DNA of 64,000 nucleotides from Copromyces sp. CBS 386.78 (GCA_030685235.1 MU839182.1:1-64000); one strand, 5' to 3'; shown: positions 36,401 to 48,552, numbered from the stretch's first letter. Numbers and translations are program-made. The notes: generated by a model not told the origin, from the sequence alone.

Positions 36401-38212
36401 AGGGCCAAGGGCAATGAGGGTTATATGCGATCAGCCGTCGGACAACAACCTAGCTCAAGGAGCTAAAGTGCAATTGCGTACCAATTGCGCAATAAGGGTC
36501 CTATGGATTCGAGTTCATCTATCTCACGGCTTGCCGAGTGCACTCCGGTTGTGTCAGGGCTTGTGGTTTGCTCGGTGAGTCCAGTCGTTGCAGACTCTAT
36601 GCTGTGATGTCGGTCTGCCATTGTGTTTGGGTGACGAAAGAGACTCTTTGGAAAGAATTGATGGTGAGTGAAGGGAAGAGTTCAGAGCTCATTGGTACCT
36701 CACCATCACGCTATGGCAGTGACACATAATAGCACTGCTTTTCTCTGGCATAGACGGTTGTACAAGAAAGAACTCAAGATATCTTGCTTGGAAAGCCTGA
36801 AGTCTGGTAGATAAGGGAGGTAAGCAAAACCTCGTTTAGCACTTGCTAAGGTATCCAGGGTATTCTAGACGTAGAGAAGAAAGTATGAGGGAGATTAAAG
36901 AGAAAGAAACATGGTTGTGGTCTTACAATGGTAGTGTCCCGTGGGCACTGGATTTGAGATACTTTGACAATCGACCATGAACCTTGATCTGGAAGTGACG
37001 GTGGTGTTCTCGTTTGAGCCTCATTCCTGGCGTTCTTTCCAGATGTTTGTCATGCATTCATACATAAGGTAAAGACATGCCATCCATGGACTTAATATCG
37101 ATGAATCCAAGCCTTTAGTGCCAATGTCAACCTCACTCAGAACCAGAAAGATCGGGTTTGGTAGTAGGTACTTTGGTCATGGCTGGACATGAAAGTTGAC
37201 AGATAGCCTCAGACTTTTGCTTTACTTGATAGCACACAGGTGACAATCGGAGAAGAAAGAAAGGACAAAAGAAAGAAAGCTCGAAATAACCTTGAATACA
37301 CCGGGAGAAGTTGATGTTTTTGGCCTTCGATGTAGAATGTAGATGCTCTTATCGGAAGACCTTGAACGAACCGACGCGAATGATGAGAAAACGGCATATA
37401 CAACCCATCTCGTTGAGCCGATGCTGAAGTACAACATGAAACTAACACGGGCGTGACTGTAATCTAAATAGTCCGTCAAAGACTACACAAGACCTCCGCC
37501 CGGTACATAGCCGTCTCGAGGATCAATTAAGACAGACGTTAATCATAGTAAACAAATCTAACTGCTGTGTTATAGGTTAACGCTCAAAATACAAGTCGAC
37601 AGATGAGCCACGAACCTGGCTGGCCATATCTCTTCCATTGAAGAGCGCGGGAGTATTGCTCTTTGTTTGAGAGAAGGTCTAGGTGCGCAACCCGTTCGTG
37701 CTCTGCTCTGCGTAGTATCAGGACAAACCACGATCAATGTTATCAACACCGCTATCTGTCGGATTCCCATATGTACCCTGAACCCCAGATGCTCCTCTTC
37801 CTCAATGACAGGAATAAGCCAAAGATTGTTGATGTCTCACACCCTCACACCTTCCCATACCAGTATCGCATACCCGGCTCTTATTTTCTGACAGCCACCG
37901 CACACTCCGCATTCCATCACCACCACAGCACAACATGTCTTCCCGCACAGCAAGAAATGCCATGGCCTTTCCTCGGAGCCAATGTTTCATAAACCAACAA
38001 CATCATTGGTCCCAGCTTTTCGGACCCAGCTAAGTAATCACTGGAAGGCATTCCCGACATGCCATGTTCCTGCATATTTGCCTGCGATCGCCGTTGAGGT
38101 TCTGATATCGGGTGCTTCACGGCGATACCATCATACCACTCCCGTCAAGTGGAGGTATGATGGTTTGTTTTTGTTATGGCTGTTATTAGACGTCGATTTT
38201 GTTGACGACGGA

Positions 38213-38220
38213 GATAAATA
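38213..38220 (+). promoter_or_regulatory. TATA-like box of the 38,329 gene
   Basis: GATAAATA lies 109 bp upstream of the start codon and is followed by an A/C-rich, then CT-rich leader, a usual layout for a filamentous-fungal core promoter. The assignment is by position and sequence only. Confidence 0.45.
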
Positions 38221-38328
38221 CCACCAGCACCAGCACCATCAATCGTTCTACTCACCTTCTACCAGCTCATCCTCATCCTCATCTCGTCCTCACCCCTCAC
38301 ACAGCCGAGCCGTAACCATCTGGTCAAG

Positions 38329-39669
38329 ATGAAGTTCTCCACCACCCTCGTCGCGACCTTCGCCTCCCTCTCCGTCGCCGCTCCCGCCGGCACAAACATG
38401 AACCACAAGCGCCAGACCAAAGACACTTCCATCCCCGAGGTCTTGCCTGGCCTCACCGGCGAGGTTGAGCCCGTCGAGGACACCACCACCTCTTCCTCCT
38501 CCATGTCCATTGTCGACTCTGCAACCGCCGACGCCCTCGCCGCCGCCAACCCCAACGACATCTACGCCGTCCCCAGGCCTCCCACCACCAGTTCCTTCCC
38601 CCTTGAGGAGAATGACTTGACCGGCATCCAAGGCGTCCAGTCCACGTCCATCCAGGATGACCATGACATTGTCGACGCAGCCATTTCCAACCTTTCCGGC
38701 GCCAGCGGTGATGCTCCGATCCCTTTAACAACCGGCACCCCCACCGCCGACGACGTCTTTTCCACCTTGGATTTCGCGGATGATGCAGGTGACCAAGATG
38801 ACACGGACATCCAAGACCTCGACGTCAACATCCCGCCCATCCCGCTATCCACCGGCACCGCCACTACCAGCTTGGACGGGGACGGGGATCAAGTCCTGAC
38901 AGTCGACGATGTGACGGTTGATGACGACGAGGCGCAGGCAATGATTGATGCCGCCGTTCGTTATGCGCAGCAGTTTCCTTCCGGTTCTGTGCCGCCGCTG
39001 AGCACGGGTATCCCTAGTGCTTCTGAGCCTGACCCGTATCTCGGGGACGCCAACGCTACCGTGTTCGGTAACTCTTCTACCTCTGCTCTTGATATGGACG
39101 CAGACATAGAGGATGGCGCTGCCTCCGCTGCCTCCGCTGCCTCCGCTGACTCCGCTGCCGCTGGTGCTGGTGCTGGTGCTGCTGCCACCACCACCACCAC
39201 CGTCGACGGCACCACCGACCTGATTGCTTCCCTCCAGGCTTTGAACGATGTGTTGGCTGCTTATCAGGGTCTGGGTTTGACGGACATGGACGCTTCTGCC
39301 TCGTCTGCTGCTCCCTCCGCTACCACCGCTGACACCGACGCCACCGGCACCGGCACCGGCACCGGCACCGGCACCGCCGCTGACGTCTCCGCCGACCTCA
39401 CACTTGCCGCCCGCAAAATCAAGATGCTTGGCGAAGACATGCTCTCGGGCATCCAGGGCTTACGCAAGCGTGCAGAGATGGCCGAGCAGGAGAACAACAA
39501 GATGAAGAAGAAGATGAACAAGGTTCTTAATAACCAGAGAGGAGCACGAGGTCTCTTTGCCAACAAGACGACGACGACGACGACGACGAGCAAGACGGTG
39601 ATGGATAAGATGGGCAAGGGGGTGTTGGAGAGGTATGTTGACATGGTCGGTGGGGGGAACATGAACTAA
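38329..39669 (+). CDS. Asp/Ser/Thr/Ala-rich secreted protein, 446 aa, function unknown
   Basis: A single open frame in good context (GTCAAG before ATG) after a CT-rich leader. The N-terminus is a classical signal peptide: Lys2, a hydrophobic core at residues 5-18 and Ala-Ala-Pro near residue 19. A Lys-Arg pair at residues 27-28 looks like a Kex2 processing site. The mature part is acidic and low in complexity, with three variants of a PLTTG/PLSTG motif (around residues 130, 172 and 224), an Ala-rich run, and a (ThrGly)n run from ACCGGC repeats near 39,342-39,373. The last 90 residues change character: basic, predicted helical or coiled (LRKRAEMAEQENNKMKKKMN). Cysteine is essentially absent. 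No catalytic motif or GPI-like C-terminus is evident. It may be a cell-wall-associated or extracellular protein; the function is not recognised. Confidence 0.8.
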   Translation: MKFSTTLVATFASLSVAAPAGTNMNHKRQTKDTSIPEVLPGLTGEVEPVEDTTTSSSSMSIVDSATADALAAANPNDIYAVPRPPTTSSFPLEENDLTGIQGVQSTSIQDDHDIVDAAISNLSGASGDAPIPLTTGTPTADDVFSTLDFADDAGDQDDTDIQDLDVNIPPIPLSTGTATTSLDGDGDQVLTVDDVTVDDDEAQAMIDAAVRYAQQFPSGSVPPLSTGIPSASEPDPYLGDANATVFGNSSTSALDMDADIEDGAASAASAASADSAAAGAGAGAAATTTTTVDGTTDLIASLQALNDVLAAYQGLGLTDMDASASSAAPSATTADTDATGTGTGTGTGTAADVSADLTLAARKIKMLGEDMLSGIQGLRKRAEMAEQENNKMKKKMNKVLNNQRGARGLFANKTTTTTTTSKTVMDKMGKGVLERYVDMVGGGNMN

Positions 39670-41430
39670 AAAGTTGGTAGCAAGTGGGGGAGCGGCACTG
39701 ATGAACATGAAAAATGAGGAGGATTGAGTGATGTATCTTGTGTGTGGTCTGAATGTAGGTAATTGAGCAAAACGGATGTTTGGGAGTGATGAAGCTGGAT
39801 ATTGTTACCTAGAAGGTAGCTAGAAAACAAACCTGATGATTTTCCTTGACACCCGGACCAGACCCAACACCGCATTGCTGTAATGAGCCGAGTTCCAACC
39901 CCTTTGCACAAAAGTTGTAAAGTCAAAGTTGTTTCTCAGATGACGCCGATACAGCATGATGCGGGTGATGTTGTGATGGTGCTGTTATTGCACTATCGAA
40001 TGCTCGGCAAGACCAAGGGGTTATTAAGATAGTGCCTCATCTTAGTGGGATGGTGGGGCAGCCCGCACTGGCCACCACTGGTCGTGTCTTTGGGTGCCCG
40101 TTCGCTCCAATCCCTTTGGTTTTTCTTCCTTTCCCAAACGAAAACAACAATGAATCAACCCGTCTTTCGACCTTCCAATATGCCAGCCTTCCGCGTCCTT
40201 TCCATGGCACTCACCATTTCTCCCATATCTTAACATGACATTCACCGTGTCCTACCCGATCCACGAGCAATGCAGAGGCTAGACGGGCTTCCCGTTGCTC
40301 TCAGCGGAGGGGTGATATCCATTGCGACAGCAGACGCGGTTGTTACCTCGCTAACACTGGCTTCGCAGAAAGTGCCATTTCCATGTTAGAAGCGCATCGC
40401 CTTTTCTCTTCTCGACAAGTCCATTCATCGCTTCCTCGTCCGATTCCGCTCAACAACAAGCGACCGCTCGACCACTCTCAAGATAACGTCCCAGCCTGGT
40501 CCTGGTCCCATCTCAAGGCGATCAATTATACATCACGGACACGAGACCATGCTGTGACAGCTGTGTGTGCAGCCCCTCCCCGTCGCCATTGGAGTGGCCC
40601 GACGAGAGGGGGTGTAGTGGTGGTTTGCGCCATTGGCCGACGGCAGCAGCAACACCACGAAGCATACATGGAGCTCATCAAGACTGAAAATACCAGGCTG
40701 CGGCACGTCATCATCCTGGGTTGCTTGGTTCGCCAGTCACCGAGCAGGCCGAGATATGCTGTGATGACAGCTACACAGCTGAGCAGAGCGGTGAACTCGG
40801 GAAGATGGCTCGCTGGACAGCCCGCCATTCCTGCCCGACTTTGCGAAGCATCAGTCTATACGCTCCAACAATAAGCTTTTCTCCTAGGCAGCAAGCCTTA
40901 CCAACACATTATTTCTCCAGAGCCTCGGACTACCAACCAAGCTACAAGCGTCCCGTCCCGCCACGTCTTGACATGGAGAGGGTCCTTCTATCCCCCCCAT
41001 CGGCACCTGGGCACACAGCTGGGCTAACTACCACTCCGGGCCCTTCCCGCCCCGAGTCCCAACTGCCAGGTTCGGCTGCAAAGGGGTCTATGGTACACCC
41101 TCAACCTGGTTGCTCCAGTCATATGGCAAGTGCCATCTGATCCACCATGCGGGACACCTTGTCTCACCTTGATAGAGTTAGAGATATCATGTGTGGTAGG
41201 TCAACATGATGCGGCGCAGTGCCGGTATCGCTGAGTAGAGGTAGTCCCAGCCTTCCATTTTGTTTCAGAGTCTGCGGTTTGCCCAAGGTGCAGTGGGTTG
41301 TGGGAGTAGATAGAGCTGATGGGAACCCGCTGGGTTGGGTTGGTTGATATAATCCGGCCTGTCTCACTTCCGGGACTGAGATCCGACAGCATCTCCTCAA
41401 GTTTCGCTCTCTGGAATATCACCAGACAAC
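39670..41430. other. Intergenic, no supported gene
   Basis: Normal composition. A 163-codon plus-strand frame at 40,383-40,874 and overlapping minus-strand frames have no recognisable features. The last 150 bp before 41,431 should hold the promoter and 5' leader of the next gene, but no TATA box is clear. Confidence 0.5.
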
Positions 41431-41823
41431 ATGGAGATCCCCACCGTCCTCGAAAGCCGGGAGAACAACCTGCTTCCTCGCCTCACCCAGTTTCTCTCCC
41501 GGTCAATCCGCACAGCGACAGCCTCCCTATCCCTCACCAAGCGCCGTGCCAATGCCAATTCCAACCAAACCCCAGCCTTCGACTTCGCTCCCACCACCAT
41601 AACCCCTCGCGATTACATGTACCACCTCCTCCCCCGCGACAGCGCCCCCTTATCCTCCACCGCCCTCCTCGGCGCGATCCTCGGCTCTATAGGCGGCGTC
41701 ATCCTCCTCCTCATCATCTGCTGCTTCTTTTACATACGCTTTCGCGCCTGGAGCAACGCCAGCATGGCGGCCAGCAGTAGAGGTAGGCAAAAACGATGGA
41801 GGAGGGTCTACTATTATCATGAT

Positions 41824-41857
<34 letters not shown>

Positions 41858-42243
41858 GCAGAAGCGGGACGAGCAGCACGAGTAGTAGTTCGAGGAGTAC
41901 GAGCACTGGGACAATACCGAGGGATGTCGAGATGGGGGAGACGTGGTATGCTCATGGGGCTGGAGTAGCGGGAGCAGGAGCCGGTCAGAGGGGGTATGGG
42001 TATGGGTATGGGCATGGGCAGGGAAACCTTTACGGGCAGGGGGGTATATATGGGCAAAGCCAGGCTCATAGGGGGTACGGTGTTGGCTTTGAGGGAGGAG
42101 CACATGCAACAGCTGGAAAAGCCGGACCTGGAAATGTTGCGACGGGATATGGACCGGGTGTGGCGCAGGCGCCGAGGGTGCCGCCTGTTGCTGTTGCTAC
42201 AACCAGGTGGAATCCCCATGTTTTCAGGCAGGGAAAGACGTGA
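41431..42243 (+). CDS. Single-pass membrane protein with Ser-rich and Tyr/Gly-rich cytoplasmic tail, 270 aa
   Basis: An open frame in good context (CAACATGG). There is no N-terminal signal peptide. One strong membrane segment lies at about residues 78-102 (ALLGAILGSIGGVILLLIIC then CFFYI), followed by RFRAW and a basic cluster (RQKRWRR) at about 120, which predicts a cytoplasmic C-terminus. After this come a run of 12 Ser encoded by a TCG microsatellite (about 41,824-41,860), more Ser/Thr, then a GYGYGYGHG...YGQGG segment and the C-terminal NPHVFRQGKT. The shape (short Ser/Thr-rich exterior, one membrane helix, flexible tail) resembles fungal wall-stress or signalling membrane proteins, but I see no WSC or other known domain. 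The Ser run length is likely variable between strains. Confidence 0.75.
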
Positions 42244-43859
42244 GAAGAAGGGGCAAGTCTTCGAAGGATGAGCTTTTCGGTAGTGATGGCTGTGTGGTTT
42301 ATTAATTATTTCGGACTGACTAATGCTGACACCATTGGAGACCAATAGCCGGAGCAAGATACCGATCTACATATGTGGCAGAATTGCATGCTTTTGCACT
42401 TGGGTCTTGATCTTGATCTTCATGACCCGACCGGCCACTGCGGGAGAATTGATTGAAAGGGGCCATTGCGGGGCCGTCGCTATCCCCGAGTTCTCATCGC
42501 TTTTCCTTGGAGTAGATGGTCATGGTCATTCTGCTGTTCAGCTTCACCCTTCATCGTCTCCAAGTTCTACCATGAAAAGAAATCTTCAGGTTCGATTCCA
42601 GCATCAGGGCAAGGTGACCACGAACTGAACCCATGACCTCCTTGCCGCCGCCCTGTATCTGTCTCGGGCTGAATGTTGATGGCCCACTCATCCGAAGCGT
42701 GGATACCTTACATGGAACGGCGGGTGCAGGTTCCGGGGGGACAACATTGCGGGGAGAAATCTCCAATCTCCATCCTTTGAAGCCCTCCGACTGGAACCCG
42801 TTCGTCATCACGTCGCCTACCACCCTAAGAAGACAAAATGTCTTGGATTCACACTCCCTGAATGGCTCACATTGCGCATCATGAAATGGTTGGGCGGCTG
42901 GCGCCTCAGTCTGGCAGGGCCGGGGAAAGACGAAGAAGAAGAAAAGAAAAGAAGGGTTGAAGGTTGGGGCCAGCTGTTCTTGTGCTATCTCACTGGGGGT
43001 CCTTGTTTTCAGCTCTCAGCCAGTCGCAAATCGATGCCCTATCGGGATGAGCGCTCCCGCACCTGTCCAATCCCGTGGGTTGGCAAGAGATGCACTAGAC
43101 TGTATCGGGGGATACCGTGTCTAAGGTGCTAGGGTTGCGTCGATCTTCTTGGGATGTGTCCACTTTCGTCACGACTTCACCGGCTCATTAGTGAAGTCGG
43201 GGGACGAAGCATTGGTGGGAGGTACGAGATGGTGAAATGTCTGTTTGTGGGATTTGGGATCACGACAGTATCCAAGGAGAAAGGAAGGGATCTCAGTCAG
43301 CGGCCTCCATGTCCTGTACGACTTGGGCCAAGGTAACTCCCGTCCGTTTCGTTTTGCGGTTGCTGATCCTCCACTCACAGCTTTACTCCGTCGTCACAAT
43401 GTTTCGTGATTGGATAACCAAAAAGCCAAAAGCCTCCTCTGGCCCAGGCCCCTCCCTCACTGGCCTCAGGGTCGTTCAGAAGAAACCTGGGTGACCCCGG
43501 TGGCGGGACCATTGTTGCGAAAATGAGACAATCCACTGCCCATCGTGCACACCACCGCCGCCATAGGGCTCCAGAGAACTCCATCTCTCGTCATCCATTC
43601 CCTTTTTCTTTTCCCCCATCCCTCCGCAGCTTCCCGCCCGCAACTGCAATTCTATTTCCCCAGTCGAACCCGAGTTTGTTCCTCGCATTAGCTCGAGTTC
43701 CTCTCGGTTCCATCCGCACATCATTTGTTTCTAGCTTGTGTTGTGAGTGTCATTTCAAAACATGACCTGAGCAAAGATTGCGCCTCTTTCACCAGTCAGT
43801 TGTCTGCTGGGTCTGGGTCTATCAAGTCTAGACGAACAGACAGACAACCACAACCCACG
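42244..43859. other. Intergenic, no supported gene
   Basis: About 1.6 kb of normal composition between a plus-strand gene end and the start of the channel gene. Small frames are present on both strands without motifs. The last 250 bp are pyrimidine-rich and CA-rich, consistent with promoter and leader of the downstream gene. Confidence 0.5.
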
Positions 43860-46800
43860 ATGGAGTGGTTGTCAGAGTTCCATAGCCACTTGTGGAAAAG
43901 GGCAGCCGAGGAACTATTGAACAGGAGAGAGTTTAAACTTCCCATAGTAGGTCCGATTGTCTATCCCGCCTCGCCTCACCTTCCCTTATCAACAAACAAC
44001 TGACACCTTCTTCTCACCACCACAACAGAACGAAAGCGATGACGGCAGAGTCGGGTCCGCTCGCGATGGCGCAGAAGGCGGCACTCTCTCCCAATCCGTG
44101 GGCGATCACAGCAAAGACCCAGCGTCATTGAGCGCCCTCGGTAGCACCTTTGTGCCCGTCCTCATCTACGCCGCCATCTGTTTGCTCATCTTCTTTGCGT
44201 GTCGGAGGACCAGTACGAGGACGTATGCGCCTAGGACTATTAAACAGTTGCGCGAGCCAGAGTATGTCCCCCATTGTGCCTGGCTGGAACTGATGTCCCA
44301 ACGCTAACGAGATGTTGTGCAATGCAGACATGCGGCACCAAAACTGCCCAATGGGTGGATTGACTGGATCAAGCCGTTTTGGAAGATCGATGATGATTAT
44401 ATCCTCAATAATTGCTCGTTGGATGGGTATTTGTTCCTCAGGTTTCTGAAGATCTTGTCGGTCACCTGCTTTGTTGGGCTGGCGATATCATGGCCCATCT
44501 TGCTGCCCATCAATGCCACGGGAGGAAATTTGCAGAGGCAGCTGGATAAGTTGACCATGGGCAATATCAAGCTGCCGAGCAAGTACTATGCGCACGTGGT
44601 GGTTGCTTGGTTGTTTTTCGGTTAGTTGCTGTTGTCACCCCGTCTCTCGAGGTGTCCACGTCGTGAGACTGGAGGTGTGCTGATGACTGTTGACAGGTTT
44701 CGTGCTATTCATGGTTTGCCGAGAATGCATCTACTACGTCAACTTACGCCAGGCATACCTGCTCTCGCCCAACATGAGCAAGCGATTATCAGCTAGGACG
44801 GTGCTGTTTACGTGTATCCCGAAACCATATCTGGACGAGGCGAAGCTACGAAAGCTGTTTGGCGACTCGGTCAAGAATATCTGGATTCCCAAGAACACCA
44901 ACTACCTCGGCGGCCTAGTGGAGGATCGAGACGATGTGGCCGAACGGTTGGAGAAGGCCGAGATCGAACTCATCAAGAAGGCGAATATGGTCCGGATGAA
45001 GAACATCAGGGAAGGAAAGGGCGCGCCACCATTTACCGACGACCCCCAATCTTGGAAAACATCATCATCCTCCTTGCACGACTCGACCCAAGACGGCGGC
45101 GATCTGGAGAAGGGGGACAAAACCGACCCAATCCGAATCCGCATGTCCGAACGACGAACCGAAGCACCCCCGATTCCCGTTGACGAAACCGAAACCCCAG
45201 CCCTACCCGGCGGAGACCCCGGAGCCCCCAAAAAGCCTGAAGAAGGCGACGACCTCGGTCCCGAGTACCAACACCCCTACGGCTACCCTGCTTCCCTCCC
45301 GGACGTCCGAGGCTCCGTAGCCGCCATCTACGTCCGCGCCAACGATCGACCTCACCACCGCCCGCTACACAACTTCGGCCGACGCGTTGACACCATCCGC
45401 TGGACACGGGCCCGCTTAAAGGTGCTCAACCGCGACATCTGGAAACTCCGGCGCAAGTTCCGCTCAGGAGACGGCCAACCGCTATCCTCGGCCTTCATCG
45501 AATTCGACTCCCAAGCCTCGGCCGAAGCCGCCTACCAGATCTTGGCTCACCACCAACCGATGCACATGTCGCCGCGCTACATCGGCGTCCGCCCCGAACA
45601 AGTAATCTGGTCTTCCCTGCGCATCCGCTGGTGGGAGCGCATCATGCGCCAGTTCCTCATGCTCGCCCTCGTCGTGGTAGCCATCATCTTTTGGTCCATC
45701 CCGTCCGCCCTCGTCGGCATCATCAGCAACATTGATTTTCTAGCCGAAAAGATTCCCATCCTCTTCTGGATCCCCTTGCTTCCCAAGGTCATTCTGGGGG
45801 TCATCAAAGGCCTGTTACCAGCTCTCGCGCTGAGTATGTTGATGGCTATCGTCCCCGCCGGACTGCGCGTCTGCGCCAGGGTAGCGGGTTGTCCGTCGCA
45901 CGCGCTGGTGGAACTGTACTGCCAGAGCGCCTACTTTGCCTTTCAAGTGATACAGGTGTTCTTGATCACGACCTTGACGTCCGCGGCGTCGGCGGCCATC
46001 ATCGATGTCATCAAGAAACCCATGTCGGCGCCGGATCTGCTGGCGCAGAACTTACCCAAGGCGAGCAACTTTTACTTGTCCTATATCCTAGTACAGTGTC
46101 TTGGTGCGGGCGCGGGCAAGCTGGCGAATGTGGGTGATTTGTTTCGGCATGACATAGCCGCAAAGTTCGCGGTTGATCCGAGGAAGAGTTATCAGAGATG
46201 GAAAAAGTTGACGCCGATTCATTGGGGAGCGGTATACCCCCGTTTCACCAACATGGGGGTCATCGCGCTGGCGTACTCGTGCATCAGTCCGCTGATTCTG
46301 GTGTTTGCCGGGCTCGGCATGTTGTTCGTCAGCTATGTTTATCGGTACTCGCTGATCTACGTGCACGACGACTCGCAGCTGGACACAAAGGGGTTGCTCT
46401 ACCCGAGAGCACTGCTACATCTGATGGTCGGGCTTTATATCGCCGAGATCTGCCTCATTGGCTTGTTTGCGCTCAAGAAAGCCTTTGGTCCTATGCTGCT
46501 GATGATTCTCTTTTTTGGCTTCTGCGCCATAACGCATTGGTCCCTCAGCTCGGCCCTTGGTCCCCTCCTCGCCAGTTTACCTCAGACCCTCGCCTTGGAA
46601 AAGGAGCACGGTCAAATCGCCCAAGACGGCGACGGCGACGGCGACGGCGACGGCAACTACCACATCGACCCTCTATCCCAACCCACCCCCTCCGCCGGCC
46701 TAGCAGCCGACTACTACAACGACCCCACGCCCGGCATCCCCGCCGAAGTCATCGGCGGTTCAGCAGCCGATTACTACACCTCCAGCACCTCATTCGACTA

Positions 46801-47710
46801 CTCCGACCCCAATGCCTCAACCGATGACCCCGAGCCCGAGCCCCCCGGCTTGTACGATGACGACTTCTCCCCCGGCCCCAACGACACACGACGCATGCGC
46901 GGTCTCGAAGGATCCTCCTCCATCCGGCACTCCCTAACGCAGCTCGCCAAAACGACGCTCAAAACCCAATTATCCAACCTAAAAGCCTCAGCAAACGGCA
47001 CCGGCCCACCAGGTCGTCTTTCCCCGTTTACCAGGTTTCTGTACAAAATCCACGGCTTCTTGACTCCCGATCCCGCGATTCAAAACCCCAATATGATCCA
47101 GCGATGGCTCCACCCTTCTGTCTACGCGGACTTTAGGAGTCTAGCAAGGAAGATAGGGAAGGGACCAGGGCCAGATGATTGGGAACTGCCAAGGGGGTAC
47201 GAGAACAAAAGAGGGTATTACCCGCCTGAGATGTGGAAGCCTGCGCCGAAGCTGTGGATACCGAGGGATGATGGGGCGAGGGTGAGCAGGCAGGAGGTGA
47301 GACATAATCGGGAGGCGGGGGTTTGGTGTACAGATTCGGGGTGTTGGTTGGATGATGGGTGTGGTGGGGATGCGCCTTGGGAGAAGCACAAGCAAAAGCG
47401 GAAAGAGGAAGACGATGACGAGGGACATGGAGAGAGGGGGATACACATGGGGAAGAGTGAGGAGGTGGAAGAGCAGAAGGACGCTGGCGAAAAGGGGATA
47501 CCGATACCGATAATAGACACGGAACATGAAGCAGTAGCCCAGGTTCAAATTGGCAACATGAAGAAGGTCAAGGGGATATGGAAAGGGGTAGGAAAGGTGG
47601 GGAAAGAGGCCAAGAAGGCTACCTCTACGGGGAGAGTGAGGCCGGGGAGAGTCAGGGTGAGGTTTAACGTTGAGGATGGCCCGATGGGCGAGGAGAGGTG
47701 GTTATTCTGA
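43860..47710 (+). CDS. CSC1/OSCA/TMEM63-family (DUF221) osmosensitive cation channel, 1,208 aa
   Basis: Four exons: 43860-43946, 44029-44261, 44328-44620 and 44697-47710. All introns are GT-AG and keep frame (phases 0, 2, 1), and branch-like CTGAC or CTAAC occurs in the first two. The family forms stretch- or osmolarity-gated, calcium-permeable channels in membranes. Visible features in order: membrane helix at about residues 68-87; LPNGWIDWIKPFWKI and LDGYLFLRFLKI; helices at about 146-168 and 200-225 with YYAHVVVAWLFFGFVLFM and RQAYLLS; the SARTVLFTCIPKPYL start of the cytosolic domain; a long acidic/proline insert around 45,060-45,260; then the multi-helix DUF221 channel region from about 45,600 to 46,570. 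The C-terminal domain (PDPAIQNPNMIQRWLHP) fits the fungal PHM7-ext type. A GACGGC microsatellite at 46,626-46,655 encodes (AspGly)n, and two AADYY motifs follow. The length is in the usual range for fungal members. Confidence 0.9.
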
Positions 47711-48544
47711 TCTCTATAGTACGCGGCTACATGTAATGACTTGTGACGGATTGGGCCTTGATACCAGATACCGGCTGTTCATACCTAATGACGGGGAAAG
47801 GGGTAATGATGTTAGCGATGCTACCTTAGCGATGAGTACATACATAAGGTAGAGATGTAATTTGTAGATAATGTATATTTGTCATGATCAAGGCATTTGG
47901 CCTCCAGTATGGGTTGTTCCAATGCAGCTGCTTCTGGACTCCTGTTCAAATGCAGCTGCTTCTGGACTCCTGTTCAAATGCTAGTTGTGCTGCTCCGGCT
48001 TTTGCTTGACGGTTCCATCAACTGCTTAGACAGAACATAGCTAAGGTACTGGAGGCCCAGTATCATTGGGGTGTCAATTACCTTAAGCAAGACATCATAC
48101 CTGTTACCCCTGAGACAGCACGCCCCAGACTGGGCCACCGCTGGTACTTCAGACTCACTCCGAGACTGGATCCGAGTTCGACACGACGCCAGGTCAACAT
48201 TTGATCTCCATCCGGAAGTACTCCGATTCTGACTGGAGCATCATGTTATAAACGCCACCCACCGCTTCAAGGGCTTCGAATGATGCTATTTATTCTTCCT
48301 TTTGCTCCCTGTCTTTATGTGTTTTTGGTCCAGTCATCGAGGTGGTGGTGGCGCCCTTGTCAATTGTCATTCCAGGACAGTCAGACGCCGCCGGTGTTTA
48401 CTTTCCTTATGGAGATAGATGTTCTTTTCAGCTTACATCGAGCTTCATGGGTTCAAAGTCCGGATGAACACCAGCTAGATTCTTTCTCAATGGCTCGCTC
48501 GCCCTCCCTAACTGGCGTGAAAAGAATTGATTGTATCGAACAAG
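47711..48544. other. Intergenic, no supported gene
   Basis: Contains the probable 3' end of the channel transcript, a 28-bp tandem duplication, and the upstream region of the small secreted protein. No other gene is evident. Confidence 0.5.
47921..47976. repeat. 28-bp tandem duplication
   Basis: Two perfect copies (47,921-47,948 and 47,949-47,976) of a unit starting AATGCAGCTGCTTCTGGA. A third partial copy (AATGC) follows. Confidence 0.9.
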
Positions 48545-48552
48545 TATAAAAA
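48545..48552 (+). promoter_or_regulatory. TATA box of the small secreted protein gene
   Basis: TATAAAAA lies 115 bp upstream of the ATG at 48,667. It is followed by a C/A-rich leader with few G residues, the usual look of a strongly expressed fungal gene. Most other genes in the window lack such a clear box. Confidence 0.65.

Larger units (their letters stand above)
22931..38212. other. 15-kb stretch of normal composition with no supported gene
   Basis: The base composition is that of ordinary euchromatin, yet no reading frame shows a conserved domain, a signal peptide or a credible spliced structure. Visible landmarks are a (CGAC)n microsatellite, a (GA)n microsatellite, pyrimidine-rich tracts such as those near 27,260-27,290 and 28,300, and many CTACCTAGGTACC-type palindromes (for example 31,285-31,300 and 33,640-33,680). 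Noncoding transcripts, or lineage-specific genes I cannot recognise, remain possible. Confidence 0.5.

Noticed and set aside
42589..42599. GGTTCGATTCC, a tRNA T-arm-like sequence
   Set aside because: The flanking bases do not pair as a T stem, and no D arm, anticodon arm or acceptor stem can be drawn around it.
46198..46827. 209-codon frame on the plus strand
   Set aside because: It overlaps the channel gene in another frame; its Arg/Pro-rich composition is typical of an out-of-frame reading of biased coding sequence.
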